Shown: positions 26,501-38,337 of the stretch, piece after piece
Layout: each line of letters starts with the position of its first letter
How positions within the stretch are numbered: the first letter of the stretch is position 1
Source: Gonatopus flavifemur
Taxonomy: Eukaryota; Arthropoda; Insecta; Hymenoptera; Dryinidae
Direction: 5' to 3'
Length of the DNA stretch: 64,000 bases
NCBI GenBank assembly: GCA_018340375.1
Contig: JAFFJZ010000001.1
Span: 12,542,001 to 12,606,000, forward strand
Position numbers and translations under genes: made by a program
Notes under the pieces: generated by a model
Told to the model about the DNA's origin: nothing
The model's database searches: none
Seen by the model: the letters and a program-made list of their open reading frames with translations, nothing else

Positions 26501-29500
26501 AATGAATGGTAAAACTCGAAGAGGTAGATCTAGATTAAGTTATATGAAGCAAATTATACAAGATGAGGGTTGCCGTAGATATGTAGAAATTAAGCGCTTA
26601 GCGGATAATAGACAGGGTTGGAGGATTTCATCAAACCAGTCATAAGACTGATTACTTCATGATGATGACGACCTGTATAAATACTCTCTACACCGATTGT
26701 AAATATAACAAAAAGATACGTTTCAAACTCACGTGTTGTATGTATTCATCTAACACATCAAAATATCTTGTCTTTATCGTTGTCGAATTATTTTGATGAT
26801 TCTGAGCATCATTATTGCGCATCTCTTTCAAAAATTTCAAATATAATCTTCTTTGAAGGATACCTCGCCACCAAATTTGTATTTTGATGATTCGATCTAT
26901 ATTCTCATAGAAATACGTATATCTTTCAGAGATTCTTTTACGAAACAAATATCCGCGAATATAAGCTTGGAATGCGACAAGCTTTTCTTCACTCATGGAA
27001 TTCAAAAGGAAATTCTCTGTAGCGGTACTTTGAATTATTTGCTGCAAAACATCGAAAATTAATAAAAACAGGACAGACACCAGGGACAGAAAAAGAAAGA
27101 ATATGTAAAAAAAAATTATACAAACGTCTATATCATCTTTGGTAATATAATAAGTCTCCGAAATATTTTCTGGACAATCCCAGGTGTATTTATAGTTTTC
27201 TAAATCTAAATACGATTCATTCTTCTTAGGTGTTACGTATTGTACAAATGGGCATGTACATTGCATTCTCTGAAATATTAGATTAGGATTAGAATTCCAT
27301 GAAAATATAAACTGTTTTTTCAAAGATCTCATAATTCACCTTTTGTCTGCTCAACTCGCATAACGCTTGAAAGTACATTTCTTTAGAATTTTCCGGTATT
27401 TTGAGACCGAACGATTTGAGGCACTTCATTGTAAAAAAGATGTCCTTTCGTTGTAACGCTAGATTGATATGCGCCAAAAATGCGCACACTGTAACCATAT
27501 TTCAAAATTGCTGAATGAGATAGAATTTGAAAAGTTGTAAAAAAAAGGATATAACATACTTTTTTGAACTTGTTCGACTTCCGAAGCAACGATATGCGAG
27601 ACTTCTTCGACATCTTGTAACCATAGCTCAGAGCCATCGCTATGATTCAACTCAAGGCATTCTCTGAATAGTTTCAAATATAATGTTGCATCATCCGGAG
27701 ATGTGGATGTTTGTAATTTCAAAGACGTATCTTTTAAAGCGACCATCATAGCCGTTTGATCGTTTTTCACCACCGCTGAATTCAATTGTCGTAATACTTG
27801 TATAACTGGAATACAAAGTCATGAAAATTTCAATTTCTATTCAATTGAATAAAAGTATATACATTGATACAATGGATCTTACTTTCGTTATCCTGTTCAC
27901 ATTGTTGATTAATATCATCGATACAATCTTGAATATCCATATACGTTAACAAAGGACATTCTTCGTTTCGTTTGATGCGCCTAGCTTCGGATAAAGTTCT
28001 ACAATATTTCATTTTATTTTCTTCTTCTAAATTCTGGAATTCAATTCAAGAGAGATGAAAAATATATATAAGTTGCTCTGAAATAAATTCTTCGATACAT
28101 ACGGTAACATGTGAATCAGGATTCTGCAAGGCTTTGTACACCAGATCTGGATTCCCAGTATCCACCGCTTTCGTGATTATCGCTATGGAAGTCAATACAC
28201 GAATACTGGCTTGTATGTCGTGATACGATAGATTGTTCTATTGAGAATATCATTATTATTATTCGTAAATTCTCAATAATTCATATAAATTGATTTTTAC
28301 CTGAGATTCCACACAATCGATTCTCATCTCCTCGTAATATAACGGTAATGCGAACTCATCGAGATTGGTCAATCCAAGATCTGGATTCATCAAAGTTTTG
28401 TAAAATCCATCGCGATTTCCAATTTGCAGCATATGATTTACGTGTTTCACTATTTCTTCTCCTGTTGTGAAATCAAAAATTCATGAGATCAACTAAAAGT
28501 AAGGAAATTAGTCGAAGAAATGATAGATCGGAAAACTTTGCCTTGGCAAAGTAATTGGTAAAATAAGAATTTAGTTTTGTTCCAGATAATTTACAATTGA
28601 CCGCATTCGCTTACTGTTCAACTCTTCAATGTGATTTCGAGAACTCTCCGCCCTTTTTGAATAACGCATCAACTTAGGTAGCAGGGGTTTTGTTCAATGA
28701 ATTTGATGGATTCGACTTGGAGGAGATTATAATCGCATAACGGATATATCATTATTTGTCCGTTAGTTTCATGCAGAGCATGAATCATTTTCTTGTTACC
28801 CCTTACCGCTACAAGGGCAATTCTGTCGCGGACGATGGGTAAATGCTATCAAATATGTATATTAAGCGATCATTATTGTATACATTGAATCAAATGTTTG
28901 CATATAAAAACAATTTTCCAATCAAAGTATCGTCAGAATGATAAACAATTCGAACATGCTTCTTCGGTCTTCCCCTCATATGATTTTTCATTTATTTTTG
29001 TTTCATTTATCTTGCACTTACGTGTCTGCGATCTGATTGCCAATTCATTTCCTACGTTAATTGCACTCTGAAGTTTGTGTTGCCAATGTTGATGACTTTC
29101 GGAAAATCTATCATTCCAATCAGAACATTCTGTCAGCTTCATGAATTCTGCTTTGTAAATATCAGCATTCTCAGGAATGATATGCTGAATTGAAATATAT
29201 GAAATATTAAAAGATTGTTGTGTATTTATACAAATAGAAAACACAGTTATACCTTCAACTGAAGTACAGGCGCTCTCAATGCCATGACAAAGTCATGGCT
29301 TTTACGCGAAAGAGATTGGTTTATATTCTCTAATGCACATTGAACTGAAAAATATGTTGTTTCAACATCAATTCTATCATTACATGATTTAAATATCAAA
29401 ATTCACATACCATTGACGTAATTAATGTGTCCTTGAATTTCACCTTGAGTCAATAATTCATCATATGCATCTGGGATATAACTATCATTCAGAGACTGAA

Positions 29501-30862
29501 AGAAACAGATTGTTTCAACAAGTAAATACAAGAATTTTTAATATACCATCAACGATTTTTCAACTTACCCTATTCAAAGCTGCTTGTACCTTATCATTCT
29601 TTGCTTCCAGTAATATTTTACAATATTCTTCAATGTTACTTGGTACAATATTATCGAGTCTTGCCGCGCTATTGTTTAGAGTCGCTAAAACAGTTTCTTC
29701 ATCCTGATTGAATACACATAATCAGCATTATTAAACAATTCCTCAGGAATTTTGAAAAGAAATATATTATATTTTGATTAAAATTTACCGTTTCTGACAG
29801 AGCTTGGTTGATGGCGATAACCGCAGCATGGAGGGAAGCTGCATCTCCAGGCATACTCTTCGTCAAGAGTCCTCCAATTTTTTGGAAAGAAGGCATTTGA
29901 ATGCCATATTTTTTCAATTCTTTGCTCACAGCATTAATCTCTTCGTCTATAATAAACAAATAAATTAGTTACAACTATAAATATATATATATTTGAATTT
30001 TTTCACGCACCAGTAAAGTTAACTTTTCCATATAAATCTAGAATTTGAGGTGCTCTTCCCAATTTGAATAAATGCGTACTCAGCGCGTGTATACAATATA
30101 TCAGACGTGGCATATTCTTCTTATCATAAATATCTGTTGTTTCTGGTATGAATGTCTAGAGAAAAAACATTTTCAATATAAAACACATTCAATATAAATC
30201 TCATAATGAGAAAATCATCATCTCACATACCAAAGGGAGTTGTATAGATTTCAGACATTTTAGAAAATGATTAATATTATCCGTATGTCGAAATTGTAAT
30301 CCAGCTGCCATATACCGTCGTTGTTCATAATCATAAATTTTATTCAAGGGCAGGGTTACCGGATCCGTATAATGACCAAGCTTGGCAAGATATACACCAT
30401 TACGTAAATTTTCTTCAAGTTCTGTCGTGGGAGGTAATTTTTCTCTGAGACAAGCCTCCATCCATCTGAGAAAGTTTTCATGAATAGTATCAAAACTGCA
30501 CTTCAAGTAAATTGATTGAAAATAAACAAAAATCAAAATTTTCCATACTTTTTCGCTTCCTCAAGGTGACACAGGTATTCATAAGCAAGTGTTTTTTGAC
30601 GTTGCTCGTCCATCTCTTCGGCAGACTTTCGAGGATCTTTTCCTGAATAAATTGAATTTGATTTACACAATGTTTGTTTACAGTAATTTGAGTGAAAAAA
30701 TGAATAAACGGTATTTCATCGCGAGAATGTCACAACTGTCATTACGACCGGCTAATGGAATAACGTATTTCAAGACCCAAAAACATGTGAAATATTTTAC
30801 AGTATAATGTTTATCTTACCGGAATCATGGTTAATTATATCATTTTCTTCATCCATTCTCAT
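20562..30862 (-). CDS. Iqgap: IQGAP scaffold protein
   Basis: IQGAPs link Cdc42/Rac, calmodulin and actin at the cell cortex (family knowledge). There are 26 exons: 30862-30820, 30642-30549, 30465-30231, 30155-30011, 29946-29789, 29703-29569, 29495-29411, 29344-29253, 29184-29022, 28461-28301, 28237-28103, 28033-27883, 27805-27560, 27488-27340, 27269-27126, 27041-26733, 24250-24086, 24014-23901, 23829-23495, 23417-23193, 23116-22726, 22654-22475, 21844-21715, 21611-21341, 21270-20989, 20922-20562. Every phase closes to 1632 residues (human IQGAP1 has 1657). In order: N-terminal CH domain (WMEACL, GVYLAKLG, FRHTDN), IQGAP coiled repeats, a reduced WW-like segment (YTWDCPEN, about 700), three IQ motifs (about 735, 763, 819; vertebrates have four), the RasGAP-related domain (EEYLLLKLF, YGMLYMAKVLNDSL, AIVAPDAFDI; about 950-1285) and the conserved C-terminus ending in NCKFYGKT. 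Intron 16 (24251-26732) is the largest and is full of transposon relics. Confidence 0.97.
24735..24978. mobile_element. CAC-type foldback transposon in IQGAP intron 16 (TSD TC)
   Basis: The termini are cactggaaaaaaaa and ttttttccagtg, flanked on both sides by TC. Inside, the words caaataaat and atttatttg and the phrase ggagagaggacaaataaata are repeated in opposite orientations. No coding capacity. It shares its terminal sequence and inner word with 40240-40380. Confidence 0.75.
25490..25634. repeat. One-ended relic of a CCCA-type element
   Basis: The right end reads gaaatatttattggg. The body repeats agatgtc, agatatct and gacatct words, with ttgcgcaac-like text as in the element at 48981-49408. 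No matching left terminus was found, so it is probably truncated. Confidence 0.5.
26125..26668 (+). mobile_element. 5'-truncated RTE-like LINE relic, copy 2
   Basis: The plus strand encodes the C-terminal tail of a non-LTR retrotransposon polyprotein: YGCETWT, RRLEAFVMWCYRRMLRVKW, NEEVLEKVNEKRSLSRQI, then after an insertion HDSLLKSILEGKMNG, RGRSRLSYMKQIIQDEGC and DNRQGWR. These are the usual end motifs of endonuclease/reverse-transcriptase LINEs of the RTE or a related clade. The 3' end is a short atgatgatg-type tail. The catalytic RT domain is absent. It lies in IQGAP intron 16, antisense to the gene, and carries a 109-bp insertion at 26339-26447. Confidence 0.8.
26339..26447. mobile_element. 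109-bp CCCA-type element inside the LINE relic (TSD AT)
   Basis: The termini cccaaacagcgccac and gtggtgctgtctggg are inverted repeats flanked by AT on both sides. LINE copy 1 reads straight across this position (ctgat then gggacacac), so it is an empty site. Inside are ttcatgatgaat, gaattcat and ttcatgaat words. The terminus resembles those at 38880 and 49050 (CCCA-N-ACAGC). Confidence 0.85.
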
Positions 30863-31403
30863 ATTATAAAATTATCACAATATAAACACACAATAATAAA
30901 AGAAAAAACACGTAGATCATTAAGGGATGATACGTTACATCTCTGAAATTTAAATAAATTCAAACGTGATTCGACACTAGTTGGCGTTACGTGAAGGACT
31001 AATCAACAGATTTCAAGCTTTAGCTGAATTTACAGAGAAGAAGAACTGTGTCCATTTACATGATTTCCTTGCATTGTTGTCGTTGTCGTTAGGATGCGCT
31101 AGCGTTACGTTCCGATATTTCATTCATCACAAAAATTCTCGATTTTGCTTTGACTCGTGGTGATGATGACAATGTGAATACCATACCCACTTCCATCCAA
31201 CTATATCCTATACCGTAACAGTCAAGCAAGTACAGAGAGTGATTGAACATTCGTAAAATTTCTCGCCATTTTTAGTACATTGTCATACCGATTCCATCAA
31301 ATCGCTTCGTTCTCCTCTCTTCGCATATCCAGCTGTTTTAGTGGTGTATTTAACAAAGAATATCACAAGTTCATACAATAAATAGTCAAAATTTTCATTA
31401 ATC
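30863..31403. promoter_or_regulatory. Head-to-head promoter region of IQGAP and ADRM1
   Basis: 541 bp lie between the two divergent ATGs. The words ggcgttacgtgaag (30983) and agcgttacgttcc (31095) share a gcgttacgt core resembling a CRE/ATF half-site. No TATA box stands out. A bidirectional promoter is the simplest reading. Confidence 0.5.
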
Positions 31404-34400
31404 ATGTCGGGAGGCGCACTGTTTGGAAATAGTACATCTCGTTCGGCATCTAAGAATTTAGTTGAATTCAAAGCCGGAAAAATGACTATGAAAGGAAAAA
31501 TGGTTTATCCTGATAATCGAAAAGGTTTACTTTATGTTCACCAGTCTGATGATTCGTTAATGCATTTTTGTTGGAAGGATCGTACTACAGGAGTCGTCGA
31601 GGATGTATGAACATTTTTTCCTCATCACTTGTAAAATATTTGATTTTACAAATGTTATTTTGTTCCAGGATTTGATTATTTTTCCTGACGATTGCGAATT
31701 CAAACACGTTCCTCAATGCAAAACAGGGAGAGTGTATCTCTTGCGATTCAAATCCAACAGGAAATTCTTCTTCTGGTTGCAAGTGAGATTAGTTTTCAAA
31801 ATGCTTTGTTGCAATACTTTTACATAAACTTGTAAATTATTACTACATTGAGAGAAAAAGCATGCTTTAGAAGCATGACACACTTCAATGCTTCTAATGC
31901 ATTTGTTACAACATACTTTTAGTGCTCGGGACTCATGCAGTTAACGCACGAGACCATGCTTTTTGGGTATGTGTCACGTGCTTCCTAAGCATGGGTACCG
32001 AGCGTTGGAAGCACGTTATGACAAATGCATTAGAAACTTTAGTGCGTCAATACTTCTGCAGTATGCTTTTTCTCTCGGTGTACATTAGATATAGAAAAAA
32101 GCTTTGTTTAGAGACAATTCAACCTGTTTCTAACTTTTAAATTTGAATTTAAGCATTTTCTTTATCCATGTAAACTGGAAAACTCAATATGTTTGGAATT
32201 TTGAAATTGAAGGCTAACATGTTTCTAAACACAGCCATAGAAAAATTCCAATTTTTTAGAAGAATTCAGAAATTGTAAAATTGAATGCCAAAGTTTTATG
32301 CATGTTGCATCTATATTTTTGTTTTTAGAAATTTTATTCTCAATGTAAGTAATAACGTTACTTGCATTCCACATGAAAGAACCACAGATATTCAAATTCT
32401 CCTTTGTCATCTTGTTTCTTTGAATCAAACATAGAATGCAGTAAATCCACTGGTTTTATTATCAAAGTTTTGAGAGCAAGTAACTAATTATAGTAACGTA
32501 TTCAATTTCAACTTCCGATACTTATATTCTTATGCTTTGCAAATAGATTTATCATTAAAAAATTATTTTAGAATATTTATCAATAGTGTTTTAAAGCAAA
32601 TGTTTCGTTTGTTTATTAGGATCTCAAAACCGACAAAGATGAAGAAAATTGTAGGAAGATCAATGAAGTCTTGAATAATCCACCGACTCCAGGCTCCCAG
32701 AGAAGCGGCGGTGCAAACACGGAAGGAGATTTACAAAATTTATTGAATAACATGTCACAGCAACAATTGATGCAATTGTTTGGGGGGGTTGGTCAAATTG
32801 GTGGGCTCGGTAGTTTATTAGGAACAATGAATAGGCAACACAGAGCTTCCACTACAACTGCGTCTACTCAAGTTACAACCAGCGTGGCGAGACCACCCGC
32901 GGCACAAACTCCCGCGCCAACGACCGTCACAGAAACTCCTAAATCTTCGGGTAAATGTTTCAATGAATAATTTAATCTCATTTAAATTACACTCCCAACT
33001 TTTTTTGTAATAACCAACATGTATTTATTTCAACTCAACGCTTAGATGAAACAATGTTATAAAAACATAATGACTAAATTGTCAATATATACATAAATAT
33101 TATTCTTTTTGGAAATTGACAAAATTCATTGATCAAATTTAGGTAATAATAAAACATCAAATAAAAACTCAACGGATTCAACTACGGTCACAAACTCGAG
33201 TGGTAACAAACCAATTCAGCTGAGTGATTTACAAAGTTATTTATCTGGCATTCCAACTCCTCCTGTTGCCGTTCCTGCTACTGTTCAGGTGAAGTTCACA
33301 TTATTTTACATACTTATTGATACAAAAGTTCATATCTCAATTGATTTATTATTCATTATATGATGACCTTTATTGTATTTAAACTGCTCATGATTCATGA
33401 AATCATATTGATCAGATTAATGTTTTTGTTTTGTTTTGCGATGATGATATAATAAGCTTTTAAAATAGATAGGAAGAGCGCAAAAACACAAACATTACTT
33501 ATTAAAAAGGATTAGAATTTCTCTCCATATCAAATTAGAATTCAATATTCCTTATGATTGGAATAAAAAACACAGTACAGGATGCTCTACAATGAATGCT
33601 AGTAGTGTCAATTTTGAGAGACAGGAATTAGAATTAATTATAAATTTTGTTACACTTTTGGAGTTGCTTTGTGATTGAGAATAAATATTCAAAAATCAAT
33701 TTATCATTATATTATTTCAATACAATATTTGAGATGTGAAAATCTTGATAAGAGCTCTTTCTTTCTGACCCTTTTTTTTTGTTTACTTAATTCAACATTG
33801 CTAATGAAATTGCTAAAATGTGCGGATCTTATTTCAAAACAAAACAAAAACCGTTGGCGGACTGCAAAATCTCTTATATACATTGTTCTTGTTGAAAATA
33901 ATTTTTCGAACTACATAATCGAAATCTTATAGATTTCATGAATCTGTTTAAAATATTTTGTACATAAAGATCTTTATCCACAGCTGCTATCGGGATTACA
34001 AATATCTTGTTTCTTGGTGTAATTAATGGTGACATATTCATATGACAAATTTTTTATATGATTTCAGACATGCTTTACATTATTTTGAATTTTTTATCAT
34101 TTATTTATCATGATCAACTTTTAGATGTGAAATTTTGTTGTCTCTAATATTTGTCATCATCAACGATCATAATTTTATATGAAATAAGTATAATAATTCT
34201 CTGGAATTAATCGATTCATAATCATCGTAATCATCGTAATCTACAAGTTTAAAAACAAATCAAAGCATTAGATTATGTATCTGGAATCTTCAATATCGCT
34301 TCTGAACGTGAGATAGCATGACATAATATCTCATTCCACTCACTTCTCAACATGCAGTTAAGAAGAAACAAATCATCAATGTTCACAGACTTTGAAGATA

Positions 34401-35344
34401 ATATTACTAAAGGTGACATGTTGACATGTGACACGTTATGATAAATATCATACTTTTAAAGATTAGCATCATTAATCGTGTTGAATATCGACAAAACGTT
34501 GAAATATGGTGAAAGACAGATATCTGTCAGATTTCTGATTTCAAAAATATTATGTCGTGCATTATGAAAATCATTTGTGAACGAAAGTGATTATCCAGTG
34601 GATCAAATCCAATGATTTTTCTTCAATTTATTTATTTTATCCAGTAATGTTCAATCGAAAATTTGTGTTTTTCCATTTTTATTATTATCATCATCATCAT
34701 AATCATCATCATTATCATCATTATTGTTGTTATTATATTGATAAAATAGGTTTTGACAAACAGTGATAAAATAACCAAAGGAGGAAGGCAGGATGGTTTA
34801 TTTATTTCTTAATACCATTCTTCCACGCATGAACTTTTCCTGGCTGTCGGAGATTCGGGCTCTATTGAGCGATTGGGGAAGTTTCTCTGGGATAGTTTGT
34901 TGTTTTCGTTCACCTACAGCACAGATTATTATCCAGCAGAGGGGCGTAGCATCCGAGCTGACCAATGTCATCCCATCGGCGGTTACCGCGACCGAGAGTT
35001 TGGAGCGTGATATGATGACGCATTTGCCACCCGGAGACAGCCTGGGTACCACGCTATCATCTCCCCAGTTCTCCCAGGCGTTATCAATGTTCTGGTCTGC
35101 TTTGCAGTCGGGCCAAGCGGCCCCTGTCATCCGTCAATTCGGCTTGGGACCGGATGCCGTCAACGCCGCTGCCAGTGGAAACATCGAAGAGTTCGTCACA
35201 GCCCTGGAGTCTGAAACTAAAGCGGAACAAGGACAGCAGCAGCAACAGCAGCAAGAGCAAGAGGACAAAAGTAAGAAGCAATCCTCTCCGGAAGCTGATT
35301 CCGATAAGAAGAAAGATGGCGACGAGAATATGACTACAGATTAA
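31404..35344 (+). CDS. ADRM1: Proteasomal ubiquitin receptor ADRM1/Rpn13
   Basis: Rpn13 sits on the 19S proteasome cap, binds ubiquitin through its Pru domain, and recruits the deubiquitinase UCH37 through its C-terminal DEUBAD domain (family knowledge). There are five exons: 31404-31604, 31669-31782, 32620-32950, 33143-33288, 34925-35344. Phases close to 403 residues (human has 407). The Pru domain covers about residues 15-125 ([53 protein letters not shown]), followed by the conserved [11 protein letters not shown] segment. A Ser/Thr/Pro/Gln linker leads to [11 protein letters not shown] and the DEUBAD ([25 protein letters not shown]), then a poly-Gln and acidic tail ending DENMTTD. The exon 5 acceptor at 34923-34924 was chosen because the cag five bases upstream breaks the frame. 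Intron 2 contains a foldback transposon. Exon 5 is clearly GC-richer than exons 1-4. Confidence 0.96.
31846..32080. mobile_element. CAC-type foldback transposon in ADRM1 intron 2 (TSD TA)
   Basis: The termini are cattgagagaaaaagcatg and catactgc-style text ending gctttttctctcggtg, flanked by TA on both sides. The interior repeats aagcatg and catgctt in both orientations, plus the mirrored pair caatgcttctaatgcatttg / caaatgcattagaaacttt. 235 bp, non-coding. Confidence 0.75.
33289..34924 (+). other. ADRM1 intron 4 with an ATC/ATT microsatellite
   Basis: A 1.6-kb AT-rich intron. A trinucleotide microsatellite of attatt/atcatc units lies at about 34678-34738, directly before a GC-richer block that begins at 34770. 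An ATG at 34793 is in frame with exon 5 across the acceptor, giving one open frame from 34793 to the stop. No transposon ends were recognised in this intron. Confidence 0.5.
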
Positions 35345-36217
35345 ATTTGAATAGGCTCTGAGTCGAGAATTGATTCGAAAATGTCATTTATAACTTATAT
35401 ATTACAAATAAAATGTATTCCCAATTTGTGTTTAATAAACACTCTTTTGAACATATCTTTATCACTTCACTGTGTACAGTTTTCTTATGTAATACAATAA
35501 ACTCCGCGCATCGAGATGGGGTATTTCCTTAAGAGTAAATAGAGATATAGATGCGATAAGACAGCGCCTTCTAGTGTAATCGTCCGTTGAGGTCTAAATT
35601 CAGATGAACAATCGATTTGATAGAACTTCTCAAAACTCTTTCGAATGAATTTCCGTTGAACCCGCACAAAGAAGAGTTTGACTTTCTTTGTCTTGAAATC
35701 TGTGCCAATTGGTAAATCTGACAATTTAAAAGACAAAATGTAGATTTTCCACATCCTTCATATGGCGAGTCCGCTCCCGATGGTCAAGATCTGAGTGATT
35801 TCCAAAGAATTTATATTTCAAACAAAATGAATCTTCACGGAGAACATATCAATACACAGTAAAAACTTTTCTGTATTTTCAACATACGTGAATATCTCGA
35901 CTAGTTCACTCAAAGTTTGTGTTGAGTATTGACACAAAGAAGGTACTCTCTCTAACTTGGAAAGAATGGAATTTCCACTTGGATGAAAAGATAGGTTTCC
36001 TTCCGGCTACCTAAAGAGTGAATTTTCGCTTCGAAAGAGTGAAATTTCACTCTCCCGTATTTAGGGAGAATCGATTCAGAATCTTCTGAAGTGAAAAATG
36101 AATAGCACTGGAGAGGAACATTTTTGGAAAACATTGCTGAAGTTCGAATCGTTTATTGAAACCATTTAGTAATCGAATAACGAAATACTCAGCTGTTAGA
36201 GTCCCAAAATCTTACAG

Positions 36218-37002
36218 CCCAGGTAGTAATTAACAAATGGCTCAAGCTTGGCCCGATCTTGGCCCCATCATGACTCAGATTGGGCCAGAATCCATGAGAA
36301 AAAATGGCCCAAGCTTGGTGAAAGCTTGGGATGATAACCTCGTGCCAGGCTTGTTACTCAATATTGGGCCAGAATGCAATGCCAAGCATGGCCCAATGTC
36401 TCATGATATATGTATTATGAGTATTTTGGAGCTTGGCTCATACGATTAAACCGGACCTGGCCCAAGTTGTGTATATTAACTTTTGCCATGCTTCAACCTG
36501 ATTCTTCGAACATACTTCTTGGAGAAAAAAATGACGTCATTGTTCATGCCATTCCTGCTAAAAATTTCCCATAGAAAACGATGAGATTTTTAGCAGGGAT
36601 ATCGGTACAACTCTGTAAAAATCACAAACATGGAGATGTGGCATAGGTTCTCAAATAAACATTGGTTGTACATTGGCCCAATATTGGTTCACCATGCTTG
36701 ACAGTTTAATGTTTTGCCAAGCTTCAACCACTTGTTGTAATGACATTCCCTACGAAACGTGGTATAGATTCTCAAATAACAAATGGTTTAATATTGGGCC
36801 GATATTGGTTCGCCATGCTGGGCAGCTTAATGTTTTGCCAATCTTGAACCACTTGTTGTATAGGCATTCCTTATGAAACATGGTATGGTTTCTAGAATGA
36901 ACAACGGTTGTATATTGGACCAATATTGGTTCGCGATGCTTGGCAGCCCAGTATTTTGCCAAGCATGGGCCTAGTTGTCAATATTGGCATTTCCTACCTG
37001 GG
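36218..37002. mobile_element. CCCA-type transposon with ggccca words (TSD AG)
   Basis: The left end cccaggtagtaattaacaa mirrors the right end, which reads cctacctggg; both are flanked by AG. The interior is rich in ttggccca, attgggcc and ccaagctt words in both orientations, and includes a three-copy 120-bp tandem. A 46-bp hairpin (cctgctaaaaatttccc / gatttttagcaggg) lies inside at about 36555-36600. 785 bp. No coding frame. Confidence 0.8.
36666..36955. repeat. Three-copy tandem repeat of about 120 bp
   Basis: The word caatattggttc (or gatattggttc) recurs at about 36679, 36801 and 36921, each preceded by a ggcc/ggac variant. Each is followed by a cacttgttgta block and an ataggcattcc or tgacattcc block. 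The copies differ by many substitutions, so the duplication is not recent. It lies inside the 36218-37002 element. Confidence 0.7.
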
Positions 37003-37705
37003 AGTACATTCTTCAAACGATGTTTTCAATTTCAAAGAGTCAATTCGACAAGATAAACAACGATAATTTATCAAGTTTTGCGAGTTAGAATTGGTTTGGA
37101 TTTTCGTTTTGTTTCTACAGACGATCCCAACTTGGCGAGAATATTTGAAAATTGTACTTGCAAATTTTACCAAGTGCTGGAGCAAATTGAGGAAAAATAT
37201 TTCAGAAATTTGTCTCCATGGGATGTAGATCAATAAATTCAGAATCTTCTAAAATGAAAAATGAATAACAGCACTTGAGAAGAAAGTTTTTTAAAAAGTG
37301 CAGTTACAAATTTCACCAAGTGCTAGGTCAGATTAACACTAGAATGCCCGAGGGAATCGATTTGACTACTTTGCATTTTTTCTATATTCCATTTTTCTTA
37401 ATTTTGTACTTCAGAATTTTTTCACTCCCCACTATCAAATTTCATCAATTTGCTATTGAAATATTCTTATCATATTTCATTTGCGACAAACTTAACATCC
37501 TGCAATCATAGATTTTCAGAACATCGCAGAATATTTTGTATGCAATATTCTAATTGTAAGATTCTCTAAATATTTGTAATGGAATATTCTATCTGCAATA
37601 TCCATGGAATCTTGTAGAAATACTGCACCAATAATTATCCGATTGAAACATCGTGATATTCTGACAATAATATTGAGACTTTGTGTGCTGTGTGGGGATT
37701 CATGT

Positions 37706-37824
37706 CCCTGGTTAAAAAAATCCATAGAATCTGACGAAATGAAATTTCATGGGATTTGGTCAGAACATTGTGCAAAATTCATTGAGATTTGGCGGGAATC
37801 AATCCACAGTTTGTTTAACCAGGG
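37706..37824. repeat. Short CCCTGG foldback element
   Basis: The termini ccctggttaaa and tttaaccaggg enclose about 119 bp with fatty mirrored words (gaatctgac, ggatttggtcaga). Both flanks read ATGT, so either a 4-bp duplication or chance. The terminus resembles the ccctggtgaaaatg elements nearby. Confidence 0.5.
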
Positions 37825-38149
37825 ATGTAATTGGCAACTTTTAAAATGACAGTTAAAATTCTGCATTCTTCGGCGCTAATGGGTTGAATTTGTCAAAATA
37901 TCCCATGATTTAAAGAATATTTAACAATAAATACACGCTTTTGAAAACACACACTTGCGAGTTTCCATGGAAATTCCCTGGTGAAAATGTAAACTGAAAT
38001 GAAGCGCAGACGAAAAGTATGTTGGAGCGTAACAGAAACGTTAATGAAAAGTGAACAAAGAGTGAATGGAACGGTTTCGAAGAGTACTTGAAGCGAAGTT
38101 TGGAACAAAGAAAGCGTATAAAAGTGAAAGAGGATAAAAATTTCAACCA

Positions 38150-38330
38150 CTTGGTCAGATTCGAACCCATGATTTTCATCATTGCAATCTAGCGCCTTAC
38201 CAGGGATGTTCTTCAGTACAATTTCGGAATTTCTGGTTGGTATTTTCATTTAACTGACGATTATGATAGGTTGATCTAACGGAAATTGTACTGAAGAGAA
38301 CATCTCTGCGCCTCACCTGTTCAGCCATGG
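38150..38330 (-). other. tRNA-like Pol III core, split by a hAT-type insertion
   Basis: On the minus strand a B-box word, gggttcgaatctg, lies at 38156-38168. Across the 38201-38308 insertion, an A-box-like word tggctgaacagg followed by tgaggcg lies at about 38313-38330. Removing one copy of the 8-bp duplication joins them at tRNA-like spacing. No intact acceptor stem is seen, so it is not a functional tRNA gene. Confidence 0.5.
38201..38308. mobile_element. hAT-type MITE with 8-bp target duplication
   Basis: The termini cagggatgttcttcagtac and the right end (reverse complement cagagatgttctcttcagta) are inverted repeats continuing into gaaattgtactgaag. The flanks are cgccttac and cgcctcac, a 7/8 match. 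The CAG terminus plus 8-bp duplication is the usual hAT pattern. It interrupts a tRNA-like core. Confidence 0.75.
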
Positions 38331-38337
38331 AATGCTA

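Noticed and set aside
34798..35130. 110-residue antisense frame opposite ADRM1 exon 5
   Set aside because: Shadow of the GC-richer sense coding exon.
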